DNA of 64,000 nt from Kitasatospora sp. NBC_00315 (lineage in GTDB: Bacteria > Actinomycetota > Actinomycetes > Streptomycetales > Streptomycetaceae): positions 372,001-436,000 of the forward strand of contig NZ_CP108025.1 of assembly GCF_041435095.1 (NCBI RefSeq), written 5' to 3'. The notes below the pieces were generated by a model, which was given only the letters and a program-made list of their open reading frames with translations, searched no databases and was not told the DNA's origin. Position numbers and translations under genes: made by a program. Shown in pieces: positions 50,517 through 58,606 of the stretch. Position 1 is the stretch's first letter. Each line of letters begins with the position of its first letter.

Positions 50517-50888
50517 TCAGCCTCGGCAGATGCAGAAGGGGTGACCAGCCGGATCGGTGAGAACCCGTGCCTTGGCAGCCTCATGAGGCTGGTGGCCCGG
50601 CTTGCCCGCTCCCAGCTCCAACAGCCGCGCCTCGGCCTCGTCCAGATCCACCACGTCGAAGCACAGGTGCAGCTGCTGGGGAACGGTCTGGTCGGGCCAG
50701 CGCGGAGCCCGGTAGTCATCGACCCGCTGGAACCCGATGAAGAGTCCGTCCTCACGGTTGAGGCCCGCGAAGTCGGCGTCCGACTTCGGGTGGGGCTCCA
50801 AGCCGGTGGCTTGCTGATAGAACGCAGCCAGCGCCGGCGGATCAGGGCAGTCGAGTGTTATCGCAACCAACTTCATCTGCAGGGACAT
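50517..50888 (-). CDS. VOC (glyoxalase-like) family protein (123 aa)
   Basis: ATG at 50888 after GGAGG (ATG at 50876 also possible). Single VOC module: VAITLDCPDPPALAAFYQQATGLEPHPKSDADFAGLNREDGLFIGFQRVDDYR, QQLHLCFDVVDLDEAEARLLELGA and VLTDPAGHPFCICRG. His in QQLHLCF is at the metal-ligand position; the C-terminal Glu found in many enzymes is replaced (PFCI). Substrate unknown. The 350 bp to the right hold no supported gene. Confidence 0.85.
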   Translation of the reverse strand: MSLQMKLVAITLDCPDPPALAAFYQQATGLEPHPKSDADFAGLNREDGLFIGFQRVDDYRAPRWPDQTVPQQLHLCFDVVDLDEAEARLLELGAGKPGHQPHEAAKARVLTDPAGHPFCICRG

Positions 50889-51245
50889 CGCGCCTCCGGG
50901 ACGGCCAGGGGACTTCCGCAATGAACACCCTAACCTCAAGGGCCGGCGCCTACTTCGTCCTTGTGATGGGCCCGTTCTGGGTCGGGGCCACGAAGAAGTC
51001 GCGCGGTTGCTCACCCGGCCCCGCCCGGGTTCCCGACGGGCGAGAACGCGGCGGGCGAAGACGTGAAGGGGAGGCCGTGAAGGGGAGGCCGTCCGCCGTG
51101 GGCGGTGCGCCGCCCACGCACGCCGGCCCCGGGGCTCGCCGGCCGGTGGCGGCCCCCACTCTCCCCGGCCGCCGCTGTCCCAGGGCAACCAAATTCCTGT
51201 TCGGCGCCGGGAGGGCCGTGTGATGCTGAGCCCGGAGGTGGAGCG

Positions 51246-51911
51246 ATGGGCGACGGGGGAGAACGGGTTCGGCCGGTCGGCCGACTTCCGGCGTGGGGCG
51301 CCATGATGCTGGTACCGGCCGTGCTCATCTGCGAGGTCGGGTTCCAGCTCTGGCCGTGGGGCGGTGCCGGGGCGGGCTGGGGATGGTCGCTGGCGGATCT
51401 CGGAACTGCCGCTGCCGGAGCCGCTCTGGCCTGGGGCCTGGACCGTGGACCGCTTCGCGGCAGGACCGGCACCGAGGCACGCCGGGCGGCCGCCGCGACC
51501 GCCGCGACCGTCCTGTGTCTGACGGTCGCGCTGTCGGCCACGGGCGACGCGGTCCACGAGTGGCAGGCGGTACACATCCCGACGGTGCCGGTCACCGCGA
51601 CCCTGGACGGGTGCTACGAGTTCACCCGGGGCGACACGGGAAACACCACCGTGGATCGCTGCCGGTACCACTGGTCGTACCAGGGCCTCCCCCGGCAGGA
51701 GGAACGTGACGCCGCGAAACCCTACCCGGACGGCCACGCCGTGACAGCCCGGATGGACCCGACCTCCGGAAACCTGGTCGCGACCGGCCTGGGAACCTTG
51801 GTCTTCCGCCTGGTGATCTCGGGCTTCCTGTCGTTGGCCTTCCTGGGCTCGGCGACCATGATGATCGTTTGTCTGCCGGAATGGCTGCGCCGCATACGAT
51901 CCGGGCCGTGA
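51246..51911 (+). CDS. Membrane protein of unknown function (221 aa)
   Basis: ATG after GGAGGTGGAG. Four predicted helices: AWGAMMLVPAVLICEVGFQLW, LADLGTAAAGAALAWGL, AAATAATVLCLTVALSATG, and near the C-terminus TGLGTLVFRLVISGFLSLAFLGSATMMIV. Between helices 3 and 4 lies an outside loop of about 80 residues with two Cys (DGCYEF, DRCRYHW), probably a disulphide. Not recognised. Confidence 0.75.
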   Translation: MGDGGERVRPVGRLPAWGAMMLVPAVLICEVGFQLWPWGGAGAGWGWSLADLGTAAAGAALAWGLDRGPLRGRTGTEARRAAAATAATVLCLTVALSATGDAVHEWQAVHIPTVPVTATLDGCYEFTRGDTGNTTVDRCRYHWSYQGLPRQEERDAAKPYPDGHAVTARMDPTSGNLVATGLGTLVFRLVISGFLSLAFLGSATMMIVCLPEWLRRIRSGP

Positions 51912-52069
51912 GCAGCCTCGGGCCGCCTGGCCCGCTGGGCCCTGCCCGCACCCGGCTGCGGCCCCGCCACCCTCGATCGAGGGCGGCGCGCGCACAGCGG
52001 ATGCCGGCGCCCGACGTGTTGCCGGAGAGTCGTGGACGCTCAGCGACCGCAGGTCACGGGCCCGCTGAG

Positions 52070-52245
52070 TCGTCGTCGGCTTCTACCGGCGGACGCCGGT
52101 CCCCGTCGTCCAGTTGGTCCGGCCCGACCGGGACCACCGCTGGCCCTCGGACGAGCAGGCCGGTCCGGGCTTCCGCGCCCAGCCCGACCTGCGGCTTCCG
52201 GTCGACGAGCACCCGAAGGGTGTCTGGACCGAGGAAGCCGCCTGA
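52070..52245 (+). pseudogene. C-terminal fragment of an unrecognised protein
   Basis: The plus frame reads VVVGFYRRTPVPVVQLVRPDRDHRWP, then GFRAQPDLRLPVDEHPKGVWTEEAA and a stop, clearly protein-like with correct codon bias, but an in-frame stop lies just upstream and no start exists. It is the tail of a gene whose front half is lost. Nothing else is supported between 51912 and 52390. Confidence 0.45.
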
Positions 52246-52390
52246 CAGCGAAGCCGTGGCGCCGATGCCCTCCCGGGGTACCTCCTGGTCCGGGGTAGCT
52301 CCACGTTCCGGCGGTCACGGCCGTCCAGCTGTGTGTCGTAGGGGCAGGACACCCGGATCACCGGGCGCCGAGCCCAGACCGTCGACCCGG

Positions 52391-52753
52391 TCAGCGGTGC
52401 CGTCCGGCGAGCAGTTCGTCCAGCGGTACCAGGGCGCCGCCGTCGGTACGCCGCCACAGTTGGACGCCGTCGGACGGGCGCAGCTGGTTGGTGTTCTCCC
52501 AGCCGGTGATGATCAGTTCCGCGAGGCGCAGGGCGTTGACGCGGTTACGGCCGAGGGTGGCGCTGGCTGGGTCGGGGTGGGGCCGGCCGTGGCCGTCGTC
52601 GGCGTGGAGGTACCAGCGCTCGTAGGGGCTGTAGCGGCCCTTGTCGTCCGGCGGGCTGAGGTGTTTGGACAGGTGCCAGGTGCGGCCTTCATGGACGGTG
52701 GTGGCGTTCCCGGTGGTGTGGCCGGTCCAGGTGAGGCAGGACTTCCAGGGCAC
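52391..52753 (-). CDS. Hypothetical protein (120 aa)
   Basis: GTG at 52753 after AAGGAG. Compact hydrophilic protein with many aromatic residues: PWKSCLTWTGHTTGNATTVHEGRTWHLSKHL, YSPYERWYLHADDGHGRPHPDP and LAELIITGWENTNQLRPSDGVQLWRRTDGG. No signal peptide and no recognised domain. The ORF extends upstream through a 9-bp minisatellite, which is not part of the gene. Confidence 0.65.
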   Translation of the reverse strand: MPWKSCLTWTGHTTGNATTVHEGRTWHLSKHLSPPDDKGRYSPYERWYLHADDGHGRPHPDPASATLGRNRVNALRLAELIITGWENTNQLRPSDGVQLWRRTDGGALVPLDELLAGRHR

Positions 52754-53121
52754 TGCAGGTCTCCTTCGGAGAGGCTGTCCCGCTGCCGGCCGGGACGGCA
52801 CGCGAGCAGTGCACCGGGTGGGGAGCGGGGTGGAACGGGTAATGGTGTCAGATGCACGGGTGGCAGGTGCACCGGCGGACCGGCCCTGGCCGGCAGGGCG
52901 TCTTCGCCGTGGTGGGGTGGGCCGAAGGCCGGGCCGTGTCGGTCTTCGCGACCGGCGAGGCGGCGGCCGGGATCCAGGCTCGTGACGGCCGCGCGAACGC
53001 ACCTGCCCGGCGCTCTCCCCGCACTTCGTACCCGCACCGGCCTGCCCACCGATGGCGACGGCCCGGACGCCCGTCTCCGCGAGCCGCTCCGGCACCCCGG
53101 AAGACGAAGCCCGGCGTCCCA

Positions 53122-53184
53122 GCGACCGACGCGACCGACGCGACCGACGCGACCGACGCGACCGACGCGACCGACGCGACCGAC
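53122..53184. repeat. Minisatellite: seven tandem GCGACCGAC units
   Basis: Seven exact 9-bp copies. Open frames through it give repetitive peptides (RVGRVG, SVASVA) that are not genes. It lies just upstream of the gene at 53257. Confidence 0.95.
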
Positions 53185-53256
53185 GCACCAGCGGATAATG
53201 GCCGGTGCCGCTGTCGGTTGCGCTGCGGCACCGATCGACGGAGAGGCTAGGAACGG

Positions 53257-53631
53257 ATGCCCCTGAAGGAAGGCCAGCGCGTCAGTCTGGCGGAGGACCT
53301 GGGGATCGGCGAGGCGGTCGCCGGGGAGCCCGGGGCCGCCGTCGGGTTCCTGTCCCTGTGCGCCGGGATCGAGGGCACGGTCGAGCGAGTGGACGGGGAA
53401 CTTCCGGAGAGCGGGGAGGTCCGTGAGTACCAGCGGCTCAAAGCGCTGTTCGAGGACTACGGGCACACCATGCCGGCGGAGAGCCGGAAGCGGCTGGAGG
53501 CGGAGATCGCCGTGCTGGAGCCGCAGTGGGCCGCGCATCGGGAGCGGGGGAACCGGCTGACGGTGCGGGTGCGATGGGACAACGGCTTCGTCCTCGACGG
53601 GGCGCACGAGGACGTCCTCATCCTCCTGTGA
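53257..53631 (+). CDS. Hypothetical cytoplasmic protein (124 aa)
   Basis: ATG after GGAGAGGCTAGGAA. N-terminal beta-rich part (KEGQRVSLAEDLGIGEAVAGEPGAAVGFLSLCAGIEGTVERV), a central helix (YQRLKALFEDYGHTMPAESRKRLEAEIAVLEPQWAAHR) and a final beta strand pair (RLTVRVRWDNGFVLDGAHEDVLILL). The SH3-like strands around a helix suggest a small adaptor or binding protein. Family not recognised. Confidence 0.7.
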   Translation: MPLKEGQRVSLAEDLGIGEAVAGEPGAAVGFLSLCAGIEGTVERVDGELPESGEVREYQRLKALFEDYGHTMPAESRKRLEAEIAVLEPQWAAHRERGNRLTVRVRWDNGFVLDGAHEDVLILL

Positions 53632-53704
53632 AGCGAGGGCGTCCTCCTGCGACAGCGGCGGATCTGCCCGCCGAGCGCCCGGCCGAGCGCTCGACATCGT
53701 GCGG

Positions 53705-53727
53705 CAGGTGAGCGAGCCGCTCACCTG
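53705..53727 (+). terminator. 9-bp hairpin
   Basis: CAGGTGAGC, five-base loop, GCTCACCTG, 74 bp after the stop at 53631. Confidence 0.65.
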
Positions 53728-53907
53728 ACCGCGCCACCCAAGCGGCGAAGCACGGTGGAGATGTCGACCCGAAGGCACCACCGCGGGCACCCCTCGGCGG
53801 TCAGCGGGGCCTTGTGGTGTGCCCGTCTTCGAGCCCTCATGCTGCTCGGACGCCCTCCGCAGGAGCCGTGGGATCCACGGGCTCCCGCGCGGGCGACGGT
53901 GCCCGGG

Positions 53908-54306
53908 TCAACGGGCGAACTTCTCGATGGCGGCCGGGGTGACCGGGGTGAAGAAGTTGACGAGGTTGCCGTCAGGGTCACGGAGGAGCATCGACCGGTT
54001 GCCCCAGGGCATCGTGGTCGGCTCGGTGACGAAGTCGCCGACGAAGCCGGCGAGGTTCGCGTGGACGAGGTCGACGTCGTCGACGAGGAACTCGATGATC
54101 ACGCTGTGGTTGTCCGCCGGGCGGCTGGAACCCGGGGCGAACAGAGCGACGGTGCGGGTGCTCGCGACGGCGAGGGTGGCGCTGGGGGTCCTGAGTTCGG
54201 CGAAGTCCTCGGTGGCCCGGATCGCCGAGACCCCGGTGGCCTTCTCGTAGAACTCGACGAGGCGCGCGACGTCGTCGGTGATGATGCGGATCGAAACGAA
54301 GTCCAT
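53908..54306 (-). CDS. VOC (glyoxalase-like) family protein (132 aa)
   Basis: ATG at 54306 behind GGGAGAAC. One VOC module: FVSIRIITDDVARLVEFYEKATG, NHSVIIEFLVDDVDLVHANLAGF and MPWGNRSMLLRDPDGNLVNFFTPV. The pattern GNRSxxxRDPDGNxxxFF is typical of dioxygenase-like or resistance-type VOC proteins; no clear metal-ligand trio. Third VOC protein in the window. Confidence 0.85.
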   Translation of the reverse strand: MDFVSIRIITDDVARLVEFYEKATGVSAIRATEDFAELRTPSATLAVASTRTVALFAPGSSRPADNHSVIIEFLVDDVDLVHANLAGFVGDFVTEPTTMPWGNRSMLLRDPDGNLVNFFTPVTPAAIEKFAR

Positions 54307-54480
54307 GGTGTTCTCCCAGGTCGGTGGAGCCGTTGCACTCCGCAGACTAGGAGGGATAGAGGACAGAATCGGTCCGGTATTCGGGTGCGGTTCCGAACCT
54401 GCCCCGCCCCACCGCGCGCGTGCCGACCCTCCCGGCGCTGCCGCAGTCGGGCGGCATCACCGCGGGCACCGGCCGGGCGC

Positions 54481-54544
54481 CCGGGTACCGGCGCCGGCCC
54501 TCCGCCCGGGTACCGGCGCCGGCCCTCCGCCCGGGTACCGCCGG
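54481..54544. repeat. 25-bp tandem repeat, about 2.5 units
   Basis: CCGGGTACCGGCGCCGGCCC plus TCCGC repeats at 54481 and 54506, with a partial third unit at 54531. It lies in the gap (54307-54649) between a VOC gene and a DUF4328 gene; no gene is seen there. Confidence 0.9.
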
Positions 54545-54649
54545 CAGCCTCCGCTCGCGCTCGGCGCCGACGGCGGCGCAGCGAGGAGAAGAACATCCCC
54601 TGCGGGCCCCTCGCGGGCCGCCCGATCACGCCCGGCCCGGAGTGGTGCG

Positions 54650-55264
54650 CTACGAGGGCCTCCAGGTCCTCGTAGCGCTCTCGCCGGTGGTCGCGTCGGC
54701 CGTGGCGTCCTGGGTGGCGGTGACCTGTCGGATCATCAGGATCGCCAGAGCCGATGCCACGATGTCGACCAGGACGATGGGGGGCGCGTTGATGTCGCCG
54801 CTCAGGTCGACCACCATGTAGGCCGTCACCCCGACGGATTTGGCGAGCCATGCGGCCCACCAGGCGTTGATCACCCAGTCACCGCCGGTCGCGCCGCCGG
54901 CGCGCCGGATGTCCAGCGCGATCCGCCGTGGCGCCCACCACATCACCACCGGTACGAACCACATGCCGACCGTGCTGTTCACCGCGTACCGGTGTTTGCC
55001 GGGCGCGAGCACCTCGGCGTTGAGCCGGCACCGACGGAACCAGCAGAGGAACATCACGACGATGCTCAGGAACAGCGGAATCGTGATCCGGGCGGTCGCG
55101 GCAAAGACCGCCGGACTGATCCCGTCAGCCGTTCCCAGGATCACGTGCACGATGATCAGCAGCTCCGTGGCCACGGCCAGTGGTCGGGGATCAGCGAGCC
55201 TTCCCCGGTGTGCGACGGGGAGTGGACTCGAACGTGTCGCCCCGCCGAGGGGTGCTGATGTCAC
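54650..55264 (-). CDS. DUF4328 family membrane protein (204 aa)
   Basis: Starts at a GTG at 55264 after GGGAG. Membrane segments VATELLIIVHVILG, ITIPLFLSIVVMFLCWF, and two more near VGVTAYMVVDL and IVLVDIVASALAILMI. The DUF4328 core is clear: CRLNAEVLAPGKHRYAVNSTVGMWFVPVVMWWAPRRIALDIRRA followed by VINAWWAAWLAKSVG. Function unknown. Confidence 0.8.
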   Translation of the reverse strand: MTSAPLGGATRSSPLPVAHRGRLADPRPLAVATELLIIVHVILGTADGISPAVFAATARITIPLFLSIVVMFLCWFRRCRLNAEVLAPGKHRYAVNSTVGMWFVPVVMWWAPRRIALDIRRAGGATGGDWVINAWWAAWLAKSVGVTAYMVVDLSGDINAPPIVLVDIVASALAILMIRQVTATQDATADATTGESATRTWRPS

Positions 55265-55519
55265 GGGCGGACTCCCGCTTCGGTCATGCCTGCGGTGCTG
55301 GTCACCGCAGAGATCGCCTGGAGAATAGGGGGATCATGAAGGGCGTGTCCAAACACTGCCTATCCCCTGCTCCCGGCTCTCCGGCAGCGGGCCCGGCTCG
55401 TGACCGGCTCGTGACCGGATTCCGCGGAAGCCGATCCGTCCGACCACATTCCCCCCGTTATGTTTTTCGCGGTCCTGCAAGAGGGCCACTGGCCTCCGGG
55501 CCCGGCATGACTGTGTCCC

Positions 55520-55715
55520 CCTGTCGAACAGATGACCTGGGGGGTGGTGTCACCGGGCCCGGGAGGTGCCGTCGGAGACGCTGATGAGAGGTCCGGCCAC
55601 CGTCCGGTCCGGCGCAACGCCGGACAGTCCGCGGGCGGCAGGTCTGCATAACGTGGATGCGCGCGCACGACACCCACGCCGAGGCCAGCTGGTTCAACTC
55701 GCCTGGAGGGGCGCG
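55520..55715 (+). ncRNA. Candidate bridge RNA region of the IS110 element
   Basis: The non-coding stretch between the presumed left end of the element and the transposase start. In IS110-group elements this region encodes a structured bridge RNA that pairs with target and donor DNA. It contains GC hairpin-forming sequence (for example GTCCGGTCCGGCGCAACGCCGGAC around 55604-55626). The RNA and the element ends cannot be defined from one copy, so this is an inference from family knowledge. Confidence 0.35.
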
Positions 55716-56930
55716 ATGTTCGATACGGAAGACGTGGGCGTGTTCCTCGGCCTGGACGTCGGCAAGAGTACTCATCACGGTCATGGGCTCACCCCGGCCG
55801 GGAAGAAGGTCTTCGACAAGCAGCTGCCCAACAGCGAGCCGAAGCTGCGAGCCGTTTTCGACAAGCTGACCGCGAAGTTCGGCACCGTCCTGGTGATCGT
55901 GGACCAGCCCGCCTCGATCGGCGCCCTGCCACTGACCGTCGCGCGAGACGCGGGATGCAAAGTCGCCTACCTGCCCGGCCTCGCCATGCGCCGGATCGCC
56001 GACCTCTACCCCGGCGAGGCCAAGACCGACGCCAAGGACGCCGCCGTGATCGCGGACGCCGGCCGCACCCTGCCGCACACCCTGCGTTCGCTGGAACTCA
56101 CCGACGAGATCACCGCCGAACTCACCGTCCTGACCGGCTTCGACCAGGACCTCGCCGCCGAGGCCACCCGCACCTCCAACCGGATACGCGGCCTGCTCAC
56201 CCAGTTCCACCCCAGCCTGGAGCGCGTCCTTGGCCCCCGCCTCGACCACCAGGCCGTCACCTGGCTTCTTGAACGCCACGGCTCCCCGGCCGCCCTGCGC
56301 AGAGCCGGCCGCCGCAGACTCATCGAACTCATCCGGCCCAAGGCCCCGCGCATGGCCCAGCGGCTGATCAACGACGTCTTCGACGCGTTGGACGAGCAGA
56401 CCGTCGTCGTCCCGGGCACCGGCACCCTCGACACCGTCGTGCCCTCCCTGGCCCGCTCACTCGCGGCCGTCCAGGAACAGCGCCGGGCCCTGGAAGCCCA
56501 GATCAACACCCTACTGGAGGCCCACCCTCTTCACCCGGTCCTGACCTCGATGCCCGGCGTCGGCGTCAGGACCGCCGCCGTCCTGCTGGTCACCGTCGGC
56601 GACGGCACCAGCTTCCCCACCGCCGCCCACCTCGCCTCCTACGCCGGCCTCGCCCCCACCACGAAGTCGTCAGGCACCTCGATCCACGGAGAACACGCAC
56701 CCCGAGGAGGAAACCGGCAGCTCAAACGCGCCATGTTCCTCTCAGCCTTCGCCTGCATGAATGCCGACCCCGCCTCCCGCACCTACTACGACAAGCAACG
56801 AGCCCGCGGCAAAACCCACACCCAGGCCCTCCTCCGCCTCGCCCGCCAACGCATCAGCGTCCTGTTCGCCATGCTCCGCGACGGCACCCTCTACGAGTCC
56901 CGAACCCCAGCCGTCGCCCTCGCCGCATGA
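55716..56930 (+). mobile_element. IS110-family transposase, apparently intact (404 aa)
   Basis: ATG at 55716 after GGAGGGG. N-terminal RuvC-like DEDD domain: VFLGLDVGKSTHH, VIVDQPASIG, and DLYPGEAKTDAKDAAVIADAGR with the acidic residues. C-terminal Transposase_20 domain: LTSMPGVGVRTAAVLLVTVGDGTSF, LASYAGLAPTTKSSGTSIHGEHAPRGGNRQLKRAMFLSAFACMN (with the Ser that acts as nucleophile in the family) and LLRLARQRISVLFAMLRDGTLY. The frame is complete. Downstream, a GTCCTT/AAGGAC hairpin at 56962-56977 may mark the right end. No long terminal inverted repeats are expected. The DNA from there to 57310 holds nothing recognised. Confidence 0.9.
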
Positions 56931-57337
56931 CCACCCCAAACAACACCAAATCCGGCACCACGTCCTTGACGAAGGACATAGAGGCACCCCCCGGGCGGAG
57001 ATCTCGACCGACCGGTCCGGACGCCGATCTCAACGGCGGACCGGGTTGGGCCGGCCCGGCCGCGAGACACGGCAGCAGAACGCCGGGTTCCCGCTTGTCT
57101 TCCACCGCTTCCCCGATGTCCTGACCCTCCCTCAACCCGACGGCCTGGCCTCGGCGCAGCAGCCCGATCCCGCACGCCCGCGGCGCACCGCGGGCCGGGA
57201 CTCGGGCCCCGGCCGACACGCCGTGCCGCGCGACGACCGCTCCGGTTACTCTCCGGACGCATACACCTGATAGGAAGTCGGAGAAGAAGTCCGTACGGGG
57301 GTGCGGCTCGGTGACACCGGGCCGTGAGGGGGGGAAC

Positions 57338-58537
57338 ATGACGGACCGTCTGTCCGAGGAGACCAGGGGCGTTCTGATCGTCGGCGCGGGGCCGGCCGGC
57401 CTGGTGCTGGGCAACCTGCTGCTCGCCGCAGGCGTCGACTGCGTGATCGTGGAGCGGCAGAGCCGCGCCCACGTCGAGCAGCGTGCCCGCGCGGGCTTCC
57501 TGGCCGCCAACACCGTCCGGATCCTCACCGACGCCGGCCTGGCCGACGGCCTGCTCAAGGACGGTCGGCAGCACGACACCTGCGCCTTCCGCACCGAATC
57601 CGGTGAGTTCGAGCTGGCGTACGGCGACCGGGGTCGGGGCGAGGCGCACACCGTGTACCCGCAGCAGCACCTCGTCCGGGACCTGGTCGCCGAGTTCCTC
57701 GCACGCGGTGGAGACCTGCGCTTCGGGACGGCCGCCGTCGAGATCGCCGGCCTCGCCTCGGACCGGGCATCCGTCACGGTCCGCACGCCGGACGGCGGGT
57801 CGCACCGGCTGCACGGCGCTTTCGTCGCCGGCTGCGACGGCCGGCACGGCACCGCCCGGGCCACCGTCCCGGCCACGGCCGCCCGGCGCCACGTACGCGA
57901 CCACGGCGTCTCCTGGCTCGCCCTGTTGGCCGCCGCGCCGCAGAGCATGGCCGCCGTCGCGTACGCCGTCCACCGGGACGGCTTCGCCGGGCACATGGCG
58001 CGCACGCCCGACGTCACCCGGTACTACCTCCAGGTCGATCCCGGTGACGACCCGGACGCGTGGACCGACCGGCGCGTCTGGGAGGCCCTGGACCGGCGGA
58101 TGCGCACCGACGTGCACGGACCGCTGCACCGGGGCGAGATCCTGGAGCGGCGGGTCCTCGCCATGCGCTCGGACGTGCTGGACCCGATCCAGTACGGCCG
58201 GCTGTTCCTGGTCGGCGACGCCGCCAGCCTGATCAGCCCCTCCGCCGCCAAGGGCGCCAACCTGGCCGTCATGGAGGCCGAGACGCTCGCCCGGGCCCTC
58301 GCCGCCCGGCTGCACGGCGACGACGAGAGACTCCTCGCCCGCTACTCCGCCGACTGCCTGCCCCGGATCTGGCGCGCCCAGGAGTTCTCGCACTGGATGA
58401 TCGGCCTGCTGCACGGGCCGACCGGGGACGGCGACGAGGCGGCCTTCCTGCGGGCGCTGCAGCACGCGCGGCTGGAGAGTCTGCGGACCTCCCGCCGCCA
58501 CCAGGACCACTTCGCCGACAACTACGTCGGCATCTGA
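57338..58537 (+). CDS. FAD-dependent aromatic monooxygenase, 4-hydroxybenzoate 3-monooxygenase-like (399 aa)
   Basis: ATG at 57338 after a GAGGGGGGG site (GTG at 57311 in frame is less likely). Group A flavin monooxygenase: GAGPAG at 16-21 with VIVERQSR, the conserved DG motif (GCDGRHGTARATV), and GDAASLISPSAAKGANLAVMEAETL. The last motif and QRARAGFLAANTVRIL are PobA-like. It would hydroxylate a phenolic acid beside its hydroxyl using NADPH and O2. With the O-methyltransferase 69 bp downstream it suggests hydroxylation then methylation of an aromatic acid, that is secondary-metabolite tailoring rather than catabolism. Confidence 0.85.
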   Translation: MTDRLSEETRGVLIVGAGPAGLVLGNLLLAAGVDCVIVERQSRAHVEQRARAGFLAANTVRILTDAGLADGLLKDGRQHDTCAFRTESGEFELAYGDRGRGEAHTVYPQQHLVRDLVAEFLARGGDLRFGTAAVEIAGLASDRASVTVRTPDGGSHRLHGAFVAGCDGRHGTARATVPATAARRHVRDHGVSWLALLAAAPQSMAAVAYAVHRDGFAGHMARTPDVTRYYLQVDPGDDPDAWTDRRVWEALDRRMRTDVHGPLHRGEILERRVLAMRSDVLDPIQYGRLFLVGDAASLISPSAAKGANLAVMEAETLARALAARLHGDDERLLARYSADCLPRIWRAQEFSHWMIGLLHGPTGDGDEAAFLRALQHARLESLRTSRRHQDHFADNYVGI

Positions 58538-58606
58538 TCGGGCCCGCCCCCGGCGACCGGTGCCGGGCGGCCCGCACACCGTACGACCACATCACGGGGG
58601 TTCGAC

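Noticed and set aside
52391..53188. Long minus-strand frame through the minisatellite
   Set aside because: The upstream part is only repeat-derived RRSRRS; the gene starts at 52753 after AAGGAG.
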